64,000 nucleotides of DNA from positions 217,261-281,260 of the forward strand of contig MU839137.1 in NCBI GenBank assembly GCA_030685235.1, in the 5' to 3' direction. Positions 1 to 11,215 of the stretch are shown piece after piece. The DNA is from Copromyces sp. CBS 386.78 (taxonomy: Eukaryota > Ascomycota > Sordariomycetes > Sordariales > Sordariaceae). The notes under the pieces are model-generated. The model saw nothing but the letters and a program-made list of their open reading frames with translations, was not told where the DNA came from and ran no database searches. Position numbers and translations under genes: made by a program. Each line of letters begins with the position of its first letter. Positions within the stretch are counted from its first letter, which is position 1.

Positions 1-1409
1 TGATACATGAGCAAGTATGTCGCCCAATCTGACAATCCAGAGAAGCTCCATCCAGAGAGGGTGACCGCGAGTACAGAGAAAAGGATCAGAGTACCGCGGA
101 ATGATGATCCTCGATGGAGAACCGATGTACACATGTCGCCATGGCGGCTGCCGTCATGCCCCGATAACATTGTACGTTGGCTGTCTCGCCGTTTGTCAGC
201 CAACTACAACGGCACATGCCTTGCCTCTGGACAAACCCCATCTCAGTGCGAAACGCACGGTTATCCCTTTAGCGGTGGAGATGAACCATTTTATGCCCCG
301 ACATTCGTATGGCCAGCCGATTGGCCACATTCAATCCATTTCTAGCTCTTGGCGACGAAGATACCTGAGATCTGCCAGCACGTGTAGATGTGGATTTTAG
401 AATGCCAATAAGACCCAATAGAAGACGCTGTTAGCGAGCTTGGCGAGTCCTTCAAAAGTTGCCCGAGTACTGCAAGTGGAGGAGGTCTTGGCAAAAAAAG
501 GTTTATTATCACCGCTAAAGGGATTGCCGTGTGTGCAGGCTTACGGGTATGCTACTCTCGTCTGACTGGATCACTAAACAATATCCGGGACGACCGACAT
601 AAACGGTACCAGACTTCGCTTCGTGGGCTCGATATGACTAAGCTCTCACTCCTCAGCTCCTTGAAGGAACGGTTTGACCTCGGCGGCGCGGCCAATTTTT
701 TCAACAAGCGTCTGTGCGAGCGGGAGTGAGTTGACGGCATGCATACACTATGGAGATGTCTTCCGTACCAAGGCAATAGCATCGGCCATTCCTCGAAGGT
801 CCTATCCTGCGTTCACCGGAGAGAGGCCGGATGTGACAGCATCCGAAGACGTGCTCGTTCATCCCGCGCCGCCCACGTCGTCGTCATCCGTTGGCAGTCC
901 GGAGCATGCGGATTTAGAAAGCCGACGACGAATGCCGCAATCCATTGACAGGAAAAGGAAGCGGGGAAACGGTAGAATTCAAGGGCCCTACCAGTTCGTC
1001 GCTTACGGAAGATCACGAAACAGTCTGGTGATTTGTTCGGGGCCTCCTCCGATATTATTGTCTCGACTCGAGCCTCATCGGTTGCCCCTTACTCAAATCA
1101 ACGCATAAGCACTCATCCAGTTGAGTCAAAGAACGGTATGTGCCGCGGTAATTTTGCCCTAACTCGCAAACCTACAGCTGCAGCATGACTAGAAAGTTTG
1201 AAGGCCGGACCTGCGAGCAGGTATTCGAAATATGGCGAAATGGGGAGAGTCGCACATGACGAGCATGGAGCTTCAACTTATCCATACCATGGTCTTTTTC
1301 AGGGTCCTCTACCGCATTACAACATACGCCCAATGGCGGCCATGGTCTATGGGCCGTCGGTCGTTGAACCGTGGAAGATGTTAAGCATAAAGGATCCATT
1401 CCCGCTTGT
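1..1409. other. GC-normal DNA without a supported gene
   Basis: Base composition is like the unique genic DNA elsewhere in the window. Only short overlapping ORFs are present (for example 674-1108 on the plus strand) and none shows a recognisable domain, intron pattern or coding-like residue composition. The stretch ends where the inverted terminus of the AT-rich element begins. Confidence 0.5.
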
Positions 1410-1474
1410 CGCTGTGCCTTGCAAGCACGGTGTCAGTCCCCACTTTTGCATTTGACCGCCAGATATACATACAT
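1410..1474. repeat. Left terminal inverted repeat of the DNA transposon
   Basis: This 65 bp arm begins CGCTGTGCCTTGCAAGCACG and matches the reverse complement of 6097-6161 except at four transition sites. The outer 45 bp are identical to the other arm and GC-rich compared with the interior. Confidence 0.9.
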
Positions 1475-1591
1475 CGTAAAAACGTCGATACGTGACAATA
1501 GTAAAATCTTCATCCAGCTATATTATTACTAATTTAGAGGGTATTTACAATCTGATTACTATTCTATATTCGTATAGACTCCCCGTATCTA

Positions 1592-4582
1592 TTGAAATCG
1601 ATATTGAAGGATCCTAGTCAACCCGCTAGCCTATACCATATACGATTTGCACTAGGTACCGCCGCGCCCGCATTTATATTAATTATACCCCCTAAACGCT
1701 CCCTCCCCGATAACGATAATAATTTCCGACGGTCGAAGCGGCTCTTACAGCTTAGTACCTACGTAATTCGAACAAATACCGTATTTAAAGCCGGAAATAT
1801 AAATGATATTAGCGATAAGCGGGCGGGGGATATAGAGGCGATGATAAGTGGCGCTATTGCTTTAAAGACTCCTTAACTAGACTAGCCTAATCTTAGAATT
1901 ATATTCGTTAATAATAATAATAATAATAATAATATAATAAAAGGTAATAATACTATTAAATTTACGAAAGTAAGTATTGCGGGTAAATAATTTATTGGCT
2001 ATATTTCATTTATACCCGCTAACCCTATACGGCGTATTATAATCCGACCGCCTATTATTATTGCTTTTCTAATTATTTCGATTTCGTCTATTCTTCTAAC
2101 AATTACCTTATCCTTTCGAATTCCCGTTACCTTATTTTTTCAAATTCCCGCTATTATTCCCGCTTATATTTAAACTCTTTACGCCCCGGCGCGCCCTTGG
2201 GTTAAAAAATAATTGCCGCCTCCCCGTTACGAAACCCCTATCGAAGATAAAAATAGATTCCGTTGCGTAATAATTATAAGTAATAGTAGGAAGGACGAAT
2301 ATCCGCCTCTATTTTAAATATTATAAGTATTATAAAGTGAGGTTAAAATTGTTGAGGTAGCGCTTTGTATTTATACGGCGCTCGCTAAAAAATTATATAA
2401 ACCGAAGGTAGTACTAGTACTGCCCCCGGCGCTCCGGGTCCCCGACTATTTTAATATTTTACTTATATATAACGGTATATAGTTAGTAAATAGGAATTTT
2501 AACAACCTCCTTATAAAGCCTAGTAAATTACCTACTTTCATTTCGAATAACCGTATACCTATTAAAAAGGATAGTTCTAGTGAGGTCTATCTAAATAATT
2601 ATAATTTTAGTATTAGGCTCTTAACTAAATTACGGCGTATTAAGAATAACCTTATAAAAATTATTCGTAATAAGTATAATATTATTGGTATAAATCCCTA
2701 TATTATTATATAATATATAGATTAGGCGGCTAATATATAGGAAATGAATAGGAAAGGTATAATATTCTTTTAAGACTGTATTATTTTTAAGAGAGATAAT
2801 TTAGTTACGCTATTTAGTAGTAGTAATATTTTAAAGGTAATAATTAGTTTCGTAGGGTAATTAATTGAACGATACTTTTTTACGATTATAGTTTACTTCC
2901 GTATTATTAGCGGATTCTAGTGGTAAAATAATTCTACTTCTATATTTAGTACGCTTACCCTATCGTAAATCGCTTCCTTTATAGAATAGTTAATTAATTA
3001 CGGTATTTCGTAATTAGAATTATAATTATAATATAATTCCCTTTACCTACCTTTTCGCTAGCCCTTTTACTAGCTTTTTATATTTACCGCCGCGTTTACC
3101 GCCACGCCTACTAGTACTTCTAAGTACTTAAAGATAGCTGGTACCGGCCGTAAATTAACGACGAATTCAATATTATACGAATTTAAGGATAGGCGTAATC
3201 GTAATTGCGAAGTATAAAAAGAAGGTAGGGAATTTACTAATCTATTATATAATAAGCTAATTAAAATATAGGGGTATAATTTCGTTCGCAAATATAAAAA
3301 TTACTATAAAGGGTAAAAATATTATTAGTATTATATCTTTCCTAATTAAAAGTACTATTTTATTTTAACAGTAAAGGATTTTATTATTTAAATTAGCGCT
3401 ATTATTATTAAATAAATTATAATTAATTGACCTCTACCCGAAATAACCTTACGGTAGTTTAATTCGTTTTAATAGTTATTTATCTCTTTCGCTGGCGCGC
3501 TAATATTTAAATAATTAAATAATTAGTAATTTTAGCCGTTCGTACTATACGCTATCCCGGGTACGAAACGTAGTGGCGGTATAAGGGGTTTTATACCCAT
3601 ACTTTAAATTTTTAATTTTAACTTCCAAAATAGTTATTAAATTAATAGTAACGCGTATAGGGTTAAGAGTAATAATAATAGCGCTAGAACATTCCTTGCC
3701 CTACTTCCTATACTTGCGTTTAACGAATATAGGGGTATAAATATAGGTACGATAGGTATAGGATTATTAAAATTTACGTTACTTACCTTACTTACGTTAC
3801 CTAGCGGTATTAGCACTAGCACTAGTACTACCTCTACCTTTCGCGTTAGTAATAACCTTTAACCTTCTTTCCCTCTACTATTATTACCGCTAGACCAACC
3901 GCTTAATACCTATATTACCGATTTTATAAAGTAGTTAATCTTTAGATTCGCGCCGAGAATTAGTAAAAATAATACGTTGAAAGAGGCGCTATATAGCTTT
4001 AAAAATTCCCTTATATCCGGGAGGTTATTATTCTATAACGTACGAAACTTATTGCATTTATAGTATTTCGCCTATGGAATTAATGAAAGTATTTACGTCG
4101 TAATTAAAAAGGCTATTAAGGACTATTTCTATTTTGAGCACAATTATATTTAGCGGTCGTTATTATTATTACCGTATAAAATTCTAATATTACGTAAAGT
4201 TCTAATACCGCGTAAGATTCTAATACTACGTACGGCTCTAGTACTATAACCGTAATAAATCCCCCCCCAAACCGTTAACCCTATAGAGCTATTATAACCG
4301 CGAAGTAAATATTCGTTTATTACTATTACGTATATTATTAACCGTTTATATTACTAATAATTATATTTCTAAACTCCCTTTAAGATATAAACCTCGTACC
4401 CAACCGCAACCCTTCGCCTTTCAACGACTATATTTATAATAATTTTATTTAAAATTATATAGACAAAGAAATTAACCCCGACGATAGCCTATATATAGAC
4501 AATAACCCTACTATTAGCAAATAAGAATTTATTTCTATTAACGACGACGACGACGACGACGATAAGGATAACGAATTCTAAG
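1592..4582 (+). pseudogene. Degenerate second frame of the DNA transposon, unknown function
   Basis: An open stretch of 94 codons starts at 1592. Beyond it a frame broken by many stops can be followed loosely, with shifts, to about 4582, where it ends in an acidic tail made by a GAC repeat at 4542-4563 (a run of Asp). The direction is opposite to that of the transposase, so the two would converge. I do not recognise a domain. Accessory genes are unusual in Tc1-type elements; a nested insertion of another repeat would explain the same picture. Confidence 0.35.
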
Positions 4583-4769
4583 AAGGGGATTATATATACG
4601 AAGGGAAGCGAATTCTAAAGAGGGGGATTATATATATAAAGGGATTATTATATATAATAATATTATTTAAAGGATTTATAGTACTTTCAATACTTTCAAT
4701 ATTTCTAGTACTCTAAGGGTTTTCTCATTATTATTATTTTCTTTATATATTTGCAGTATTTTCTTATAT

Positions 4770-5950
4770 TTATATTCGTTCCTAGCTACGAATTACCCCT
4801 AATTTCGATAATATTTATTTCGCTATATTTACTATATAATCTAATATCTTATACTACTATACCCGTTATTTTAAATTCGTATAATTAATTTTTATATAGC
4901 GTATTATAATCTTTTATTTCGCTAGCCTCGTTAAATTCGTTAAAGGGTACATATACTTAGCGATAGTACCCTTATATAGTATTAATTCGCTGCCCTACTT
5001 CCTATATTGCCCCTTTAAAGAAGGCTTTAAACTCCCCCTCCTTTAGTCGATTACTGCTAGCGTACTAATATTGCCGCCTTATATATACCTTTACGTCGTT
5101 GAAGTATACTTCGATAGGGTTGAAATTAGGGGAATATAGTAGTAAGAATTAAAGTAAAATACCTCTATTATTATAAGTAATTTTAATAGAGGGATTTTTA
5201 TACTACGACGCGTTGTTTATTACTAAAATACTATAGCGGTTGGGAAAGGGATTTATTTTAGGGAGCACTTCCTCTTCGAATTATATAATAAACCTAATTA
5301 TATTAATTACTCCCTTATAATATAGTACGTCGATAAGGCTATTAATAATTAACGTTAATAATAGATAAAATTGTTTACCTTTAATTAGGGCGTTATCTAA
5401 TTATAGAAATATACCCTTTAGCGCCTATCCTATATAACGAACGCTATCCTTCTTATTAATTCCAAATTTATTATAGAATACGTATATTTCTATTAAGAAC
5501 TTTAAAACCTTCTATAGCTAATCGAATTTTAATAGATTGCTACGCTAAAAAACTTTGTAGGCCATCTTCTTATTCTTCTATTTCGAAGCCTTTAAATATT
5601 TCGATATAGTCGCTATCGATACATATATATTTAATTCGCTAGTAAGAAAGTGCTATATTTTATTAAAATAAAGGTCGGGTTTATATCAAAGGAGTTCGAG
5701 AACTTCTTATATATTAGTAAATTAAATACAACTTAAAGTTATTATATATATATATTTATATTAACTTCTATAGCCTAAGGCGCTAGTATAATAAAGTTAA
5801 AAGGGGTACGAAGCTTTGGATATAGCTTATTAATCGTATTATAGTTCTTCTTCAAGCGCTAGATCTATCGCTCGCTAATATTAACGGTTTGCGCGATTTT
5901 ACGTAGATATTCGCTAGCGACCAATATTACGTAAATAGTTTACCGCTGCT
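4770..5950 (-). pseudogene. Tc1/mariner (IS630-type) DDE transposase, RIP-inactivated
   Basis: Conceptual translation of the minus strand, reading through stops, gives a helix-turn-helix-like start near 5900 (an Arg-Lys-Ile-Ala..Val-Asn-Ile-Ser-Glu-Arg pattern) and then the DDE catalytic core. The block LYSPNFNPIE at 5110-5148, which in intact relatives reads like LPPYSPDFNPIE, carries the third catalytic residue. About 35 residues upstream is a Val-Ile-Asn-Asn-Ala-Ser block where family members have an Asp-Asn-Ala pair (the second catalytic Asp, here Asn by a RIP-type change). At least a dozen in-frame stops and lost acidic residues rule out activity. Family assignment rests on this motif order and spacing; the exact ends are approximate. 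Confidence 0.8.
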
Positions 5951-6096
5951 GGCTATTTGTATAGTACGTTATAGTCGCAAGTATTATATGTCGATACAGT
6001 TTCAATTTCTAGTTAAAATAGTCAAATTTGAATGCAAATCGAGTATAAAACGACGGAGTTATCAATCTTTACGATCTGGAAAGTCGATGTTGATGC

Positions 6097-6161
6097 ATGT
6101 GTGTGTATCTGGCGGCCAGATGCAAAAGTGGGGACTGACACCGTGCTTGCAAGGCACAGCG
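6097..6161. repeat. Right terminal inverted repeat of the DNA transposon
   Basis: Reverse complement of 1410-1474 with four transition differences. This copy keeps the cytosines that the left copy has lost, as expected if RIP hit the two ends unequally. Confidence 0.9.
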
Positions 6162-9158
6162 CTAACAAAGTAGCTTTGCACTACGCTGTTTTCGGTTGGC
6201 ATTGCATTGATGGCGATTTGATCTCTACACCCTTCCCCACGCCGCACTTTTGCTCTTACACCCCCTTCCTTCTTACACCATCTAGACTAACAACCAGATT
6301 GAGTATGAATTGGGAACGATGCCGCAGGAATCTGACATCCGTCCGTCAAGGTGAGATCAAATCCGACCCAACAGGCAAGGCTGCGACAATGATTGCTTCC
6401 AGAAAAACAAGATGTTGCAACGGCGGATTGCATTATCTGGTTGAACTCCTCGTGCAGCGACACTGCAATCCTACTCTACCATGCATTAGATATCACAAGG
6501 TTGCAAGCGCATCCCCGATTCGACAGCCTTATCGAGCGGCCGCCGCACCCCGTTTTCCATAATTCCCTCTCGAGGGTACAGCATAGCCGGCGTTTTCTCC
6601 CCGCTTCAAGTGGGATGAGGATATCTGAGGGCTGACTGTCGAGAGACATGGCTTTTTCGGTGACCAAGTATCACCCACACCCAGACAGCGGGAGGACGGT
6701 TCCTACGGGACAAAAGGCTCGCACATACCGATATCGACCCTGTTCTCCCATAACCACGCCGCATTGTGGTGCAGGACCCTCTAGACCCTTATTCTGGTCC
6801 CCTGACAAAAAGACCGCGAGTCAAAGGATCCGATCTGACCTGAGACGGTACACAAGATCATTGCAGTGCGGTTCTAGGTACACTAGAAAGCTGGTCCTGA
6901 TGGGTCGAGACTCCAATACATGTTCCATCGCTGACAAGATCCGCGATTCGTGCAACGATAACATTCACCGTTCAGCCATTGCTACCTACCAATTCACCGA
7001 GGCCAGCAGTGCCCTTACTGGGGGAGTCGGAATCTATCGCATTGCAACATCGGACTCTACGAAATCCAACATCGCCATGCATTGCCTCAATCACAAAAGC
7101 TATAGCGAATCATCAACAGCTATAGTAACACTGCTTCCCCTGTACCTTGCTAATCGCGGAGTAATGGTTCTGGCATTCCGGTGCCTGCTTACTACTACGC
7201 TGCTTCAACATCCTTGTACTAGAAGACTTCCAGTTTAGCTCACTACTACAAATTCTCGGGTATATTGACCAAGACAAGTAGTCACAGCGACGAGCATTCG
7301 AAATACTACAACAGTATTACGCATGGCAGCTGAATTATTGGGCGTCTCTATATGATGTCAGCCAGCTCTCATCCAGATGGAGGTAAGCTTGCGTTGACTC
7401 GGATCAAGTCCTATGTGTATGAGTCCAGGATAGCCCCCGACCCCAGGACACTATTCTCTGAACATGTTAATCAGCGTCTCTCTTGTAAGTGCATCTTCGT
7501 CGTTCCGACAGCTGAAGTCAAAAGGCCGTAGGACTGACAAATGAAAGCCATCGTAGAGTCAATGCTTAGAGTCAAAACTACATGTAGCCGACAGCGGGCG
7601 AGCCAGCCAGCCATACTCGACCTTCACGACTTTAGGCATCTGCGAATGGCATCCTAGCTATCCCCAAGGAGTCAACTTGTGGACAAATGACCCCCATCAA
7701 GCCACCGGATAGACCCTTAATTGCATCAGATCCTAGTGTCTTGGCTGCGTTCCCTGCCGAGAATCAGGGAACAAAGGTTCTGTGCAGCAGAAAGGCCATC
7801 TCCATCAACTCAACTACCGCAAAACATCAATATCACCTACATACTTTTTCATCACATTCGCAAAGCCTTACATGAATCCCATCTCTCTGTCATCGTTGCC
7901 AAGGAGGATCTCCACGGGTTCTCTCTTCCCAGCTCCCCGGTCTCACTCACCCCTTCCTTCCTTCAAGCCGCCGCGGCCGCTGTGGCTTGTCTTCCACATC
8001 CGCATGTGTCGACCCCCTGCATGCTCTACACTACCGCCTGTCCCTGAATATTTGTCTCTCATCTCGTCAATATCTGCAGAAAAGTAAGCCGGGAACCCGG
8101 AAGTTGGGAATCCGGGCGGCGCGACCGGACCGGTAAGACACTAGTCACATCAACTACAGGAGTTACGTGCATGCGTCCGGTGAACACACAGGTGCATGGG
8201 ACTAACGACTGACGGACTCTCAAGACCATCGAATGCGCCTCATTCCTGCTTGAGTTGAACGAGTGGGCAATAGCTGAGAGGAGAAGGAAACTGCAATGAG
8301 CGAGTAGGGAGGTCTCGCAGGTTTTACCGTCCCGTCTCGTCTGTTCCCTAGGGAGCCAGGGAAGTGAACAGAATAGGCAGATCCTTCTGCCAAGTGTTCT
8401 GCTCGAGCTAGAGCTTAGATTTTGAAGAAGGTTCTATACATGCATCTATCACATTCGGCACGCTGTCACTCACTCAGGAGTACCTACCTAAGGGTCCAAG
8501 GGTTTAACGAGCCGTTCAAGGGGTCCAAGTATCCATCTCTAAAGGTTCATGAACCGTGGGGGAAAGCTAGTGGCAGATCTGCAACTTTATCTCTCTTGGA
8601 TCTCTTAGTCCTTTGCAAACAGCGGGACGGAAAGCGGCTGCCTCTACCTAGCTGGATTCAGGGCTGTTATGGTAAATTGGAGGGTCCTCCTCCGGCTTTT
8701 CCCTACGACGCGTTCAGTGCTGCCCAAGAAGTCTCTTCAAGAGGCTAGTGGGATGAGTGAGGTCCTACCTACCTTGCTAACACTACCTTGTGGGTTTGTA
8801 GGGTATTATTCCGGAGCAAAACCTGCTCGCCCGAAGGTCCCTTCCTGCTCCTCCTCCCGTTGCTCGTCGTGGCTGTTGAGGGTCAAGAAGAATGAAGGAA
8901 GGAGCAGTCTATATGGGGGTCACCCAGCTACCTCTAGGCATTCCCATGTACACCAAGAACACAACCAAAAAGGAATCGGACTTCAGTTTCCAGTTTGAAC
9001 AGATGTAAATACTCGCTGCTCCTAGATTTTCCGCAAAAAAACAAGAAAAAAATAAGAAAGAAATCCATGCCTGTCCATCCATTCCTATCATCCACACCTA
9101 AGAGAAAACACTAGACGAAAAGTACTCCACCCACAAGAAGGCCAAAAAAAAAATGATA
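6162..9158. other. GC-normal intergenic region, no supported gene
   Basis: Several 60-196 codon ORFs overlap here (the longest at 6648-7238, plus strand), but their predicted proteins have no domain, no consistent intron structure and look like chance translations. Short TACCTACCTA-type words occur at 8481 and 8764. A transcribed non-coding or fast-evolving gene cannot be excluded. Confidence 0.5.
9144..9153 (-). terminator. RNA polymerase III terminator of the tRNA-Ile gene
   Basis: A run of ten A on the plus strand is a T10 tract on the coding strand, five bases past the 3' end of the tRNA. This is the standard pol III stop signal. Confidence 0.8.
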
Positions 9159-9260
9159 TGCCCAATAACAGGATTGAACTGTTGACCTTCGCATGGAACT
9201 TGATATTTCCGAAGAGGGAAGATATTAGTACGACGCTCTAACCAGCTGAGCTAATCGGGC
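9159..9260 (-). tRNA. tRNA-Ile (anticodon AAU) with a 28 nt intron
   Basis: The minus strand folds as a complete tRNA. The acceptor stem GCCCGAT pairs with ATTGGGC (one G-T wobble). The D arm GCTC...GAGC encloses AGCTGGTTA, the anticodon stem TCGTA pairs with TGCGA, and the T arm AACAG/TTCAATC/CTGTT is perfect. The anticodon loop reads CT-AAT-A and is interrupted one base 3' of the anticodon by about 28 nt, the normal place for a eukaryotic nuclear tRNA intron. The internal A box (TAGCTCAGCTGG) and B box (AGTTCAATCC) are in place and a T10 terminator follows. The spliced length is 74 nt. It decodes the Ile codon AUU, and AUC after A34 is deaminated to inosine. Confidence 0.95.
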
Positions 9261-11215
9261 TTTTGGTTAGAAGCTCGCCATTTCGGTTGTGCTTATTATG
9301 TCGGGATTCCTCAACCAACATTCTCGGGGGATGCAGGTCCGAGTTGATGAGGGAAGGTGGGAAGGAAGGATTGAAGAAAAATGGGATGGGACGGGAGGAA
9401 AGAGGTGTGGATACTTTGCTGGATATCATGGATTGAATGGTGGAGTGAGTCACTCGGGGTTTCAAGAAAGTACGAACGATGTCTCGTTTGCTGCATAACG
9501 TTTGTGACTTCAAAAGTTTAGATGGAAGGTGGGATGGCGTGGTGCATAGAAGGAGGGATGAACGAAGGAAGGGACGACTGTGGATGGATGACTGGGTCTT
9601 GTACGGTGAGCGCTTCCTGTGATTCCCGTCCTAGTTGGATGGAAGGTGGAGTGGTGTGGTGCATAGACCACCGAGAAGGGATGTATGTAAAATGAATGCC
9701 TCTATCCAGATGGAAATCAAACTCGCGGTGCATAAGATGCATCCAATGTAGCAATAGGAATGACCTTCATTAAACCCATTGACTACCTACCTAGTTAAAT
9801 TGGGTAAAGCTGTGTCATGCTCGTTTGTTCGCCCGAACGTCCATCAAACTGAACGGTGAAGTTATGACGGAGGGTGAGCGTATGCTCCGAGGTTCAACGC
9901 CCTTATCATTTTGCTCACTCACCTGTTGGGCAGAACAGATATTTGGTCAGTGTAGGTATGGTCATCGTTCAGTTGACGGTCTGAGTTAGGTATTCTAAGT
10001 AGGTAGGTTTCCTTCACGGGTCTACAATCATCTTCTTCGGAAGCCATCTCAAACGCGCTGAGACGACCCATTATCTACGAGACAGGAAAGACATCTCCAA
10101 AGCAGATGATCAACGAAAGGGTTCCGTAGACATATTAGCTGTTGACTTCGTCGGGACTGGACCAGAATGCAAACGCGGATGAAGCTGACAACCAATCCTA
10201 TTGTGTTTCATGATCCAGTGTCCTGAGGAAGCCGAATTCATCTGCCCAGTCAACAACTAGCCCTAAAGGTCAAAAGTCGGCGACAAGACTTGAGCAGATG
10301 AACATACTTGATCAGGTGAGCGAACATTAGTTTTAGAGCGACAAACAATTACTATATAATCTTGATCATTTTCGTGTTATTTCTACCCGCTTACCGAATA
10401 CCCTCATATATGTACTAACATCCACACCAACACCTTGCGAAACCGTCGTGTACGGAACAAACCAACGTCCAAAAGCGACGGCTCAGTGATTCCATCCAGC
10501 TCGTCAAGAAAACAAGGGTTGATAATATTCATCATACGTATGTCTGCTGGTCTATTCCTAAGTTCACTGCGCTGTTCCTCGTATCATCAAATAGGTATCC
10601 TCTGCCCTTCCTCCATCGATCATGAGTTCCGCCTTCCAGAACAATCTGTCTCCAAAGACCCCAAATATGGATCTGGCTCCCATCACCTCATTCCGTGTAC
10701 CTTCTCCTCCCCATCGTCTGGTTTTTATCCCTCCTGCCTTTGCACCGAACAAGTCAAACTGACCGGCCCTCCTACCACCTGCGCTACGTCACGTCTTGTA
10801 CCCTGCCAGTGATTTCCCAGTCCGCATCATTGCATCATATCCTTGCAGAGGTAGGAGGATCTTTCCGTATCTTGTGCTGTGATTCGAGTCCTGTGCGTTA
10901 CCACTCGACGAAAAGATCATGAGTTGTGTACCATCCCCTGTTGGCAGATTTCCTTCCAACAAGGCGATAAACCAAAACGATATAACCGCAAACCAGAAAC
11001 TCCATATGCAGCTAATGAAAACCAAAACCCGACCGCGCTTGCTTTCTCGTCCCGAACTCCAAACGCTTTTGATGATGGCGGCAAAAAATAATGAAAGAAT
11101 GAGTAATGCAAAAGAAAAGAGAAAAAAAGGGTCTAAACGGGTATGACGTGAAAATGAAAGCAGAGAGGCCTGAAGTTGGAAAAATAGCCCCCGTCCGTTG
11201 AGAACTAACCTGCTT
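9261..11215. other. Intergenic region between the tRNA and the RING gene, no supported gene
   Basis: GATGGA-rich degenerate short repeats lie at about 9330-9680, including a near-duplicate of a 35 bp unit at 9520 and 9636. CTACCTACCTAG-type words occur at 9783 and 9996. Hydrophobic ORF segments on the minus strand at about 10790-11160 follow directly after the RING gene, but a splice link to it could not be shown. Confidence 0.45.

Larger units (their letters stand above)
1410..6161 (-). mobile_element. RIP-degraded Tc1/IS630-type DNA transposon with 65 bp terminal inverted repeats
   Basis: Bases 1410-1474 and 6097-6161 are inverted copies (61 of 65 positions agree; all four differences are C/T or G/A transitions). 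They bracket 4.6 kb of AT-rich sequence. A ruined transposase of the Tc1/mariner-IS630 superfamily lies on the minus strand near the right end, and a second long ruined frame with an acidic tail lies on the plus strand. The strand given is that of the transposase. No clean TA duplication is visible outside the arms, so the exact ends are uncertain by a few bases. At 4.75 kb it is larger than a typical one-gene Tc1/mariner element of about 2 kb, so it is either a two-gene element or carries an insertion. Confidence 0.8.

Noticed and set aside
6648..7238. 196-codon plus-strand ORF beside the DNA transposon
   Set aside because: No recognisable domain and a chance-like Ser/Thr/Arg-rich translation; nearby frames are equally open.
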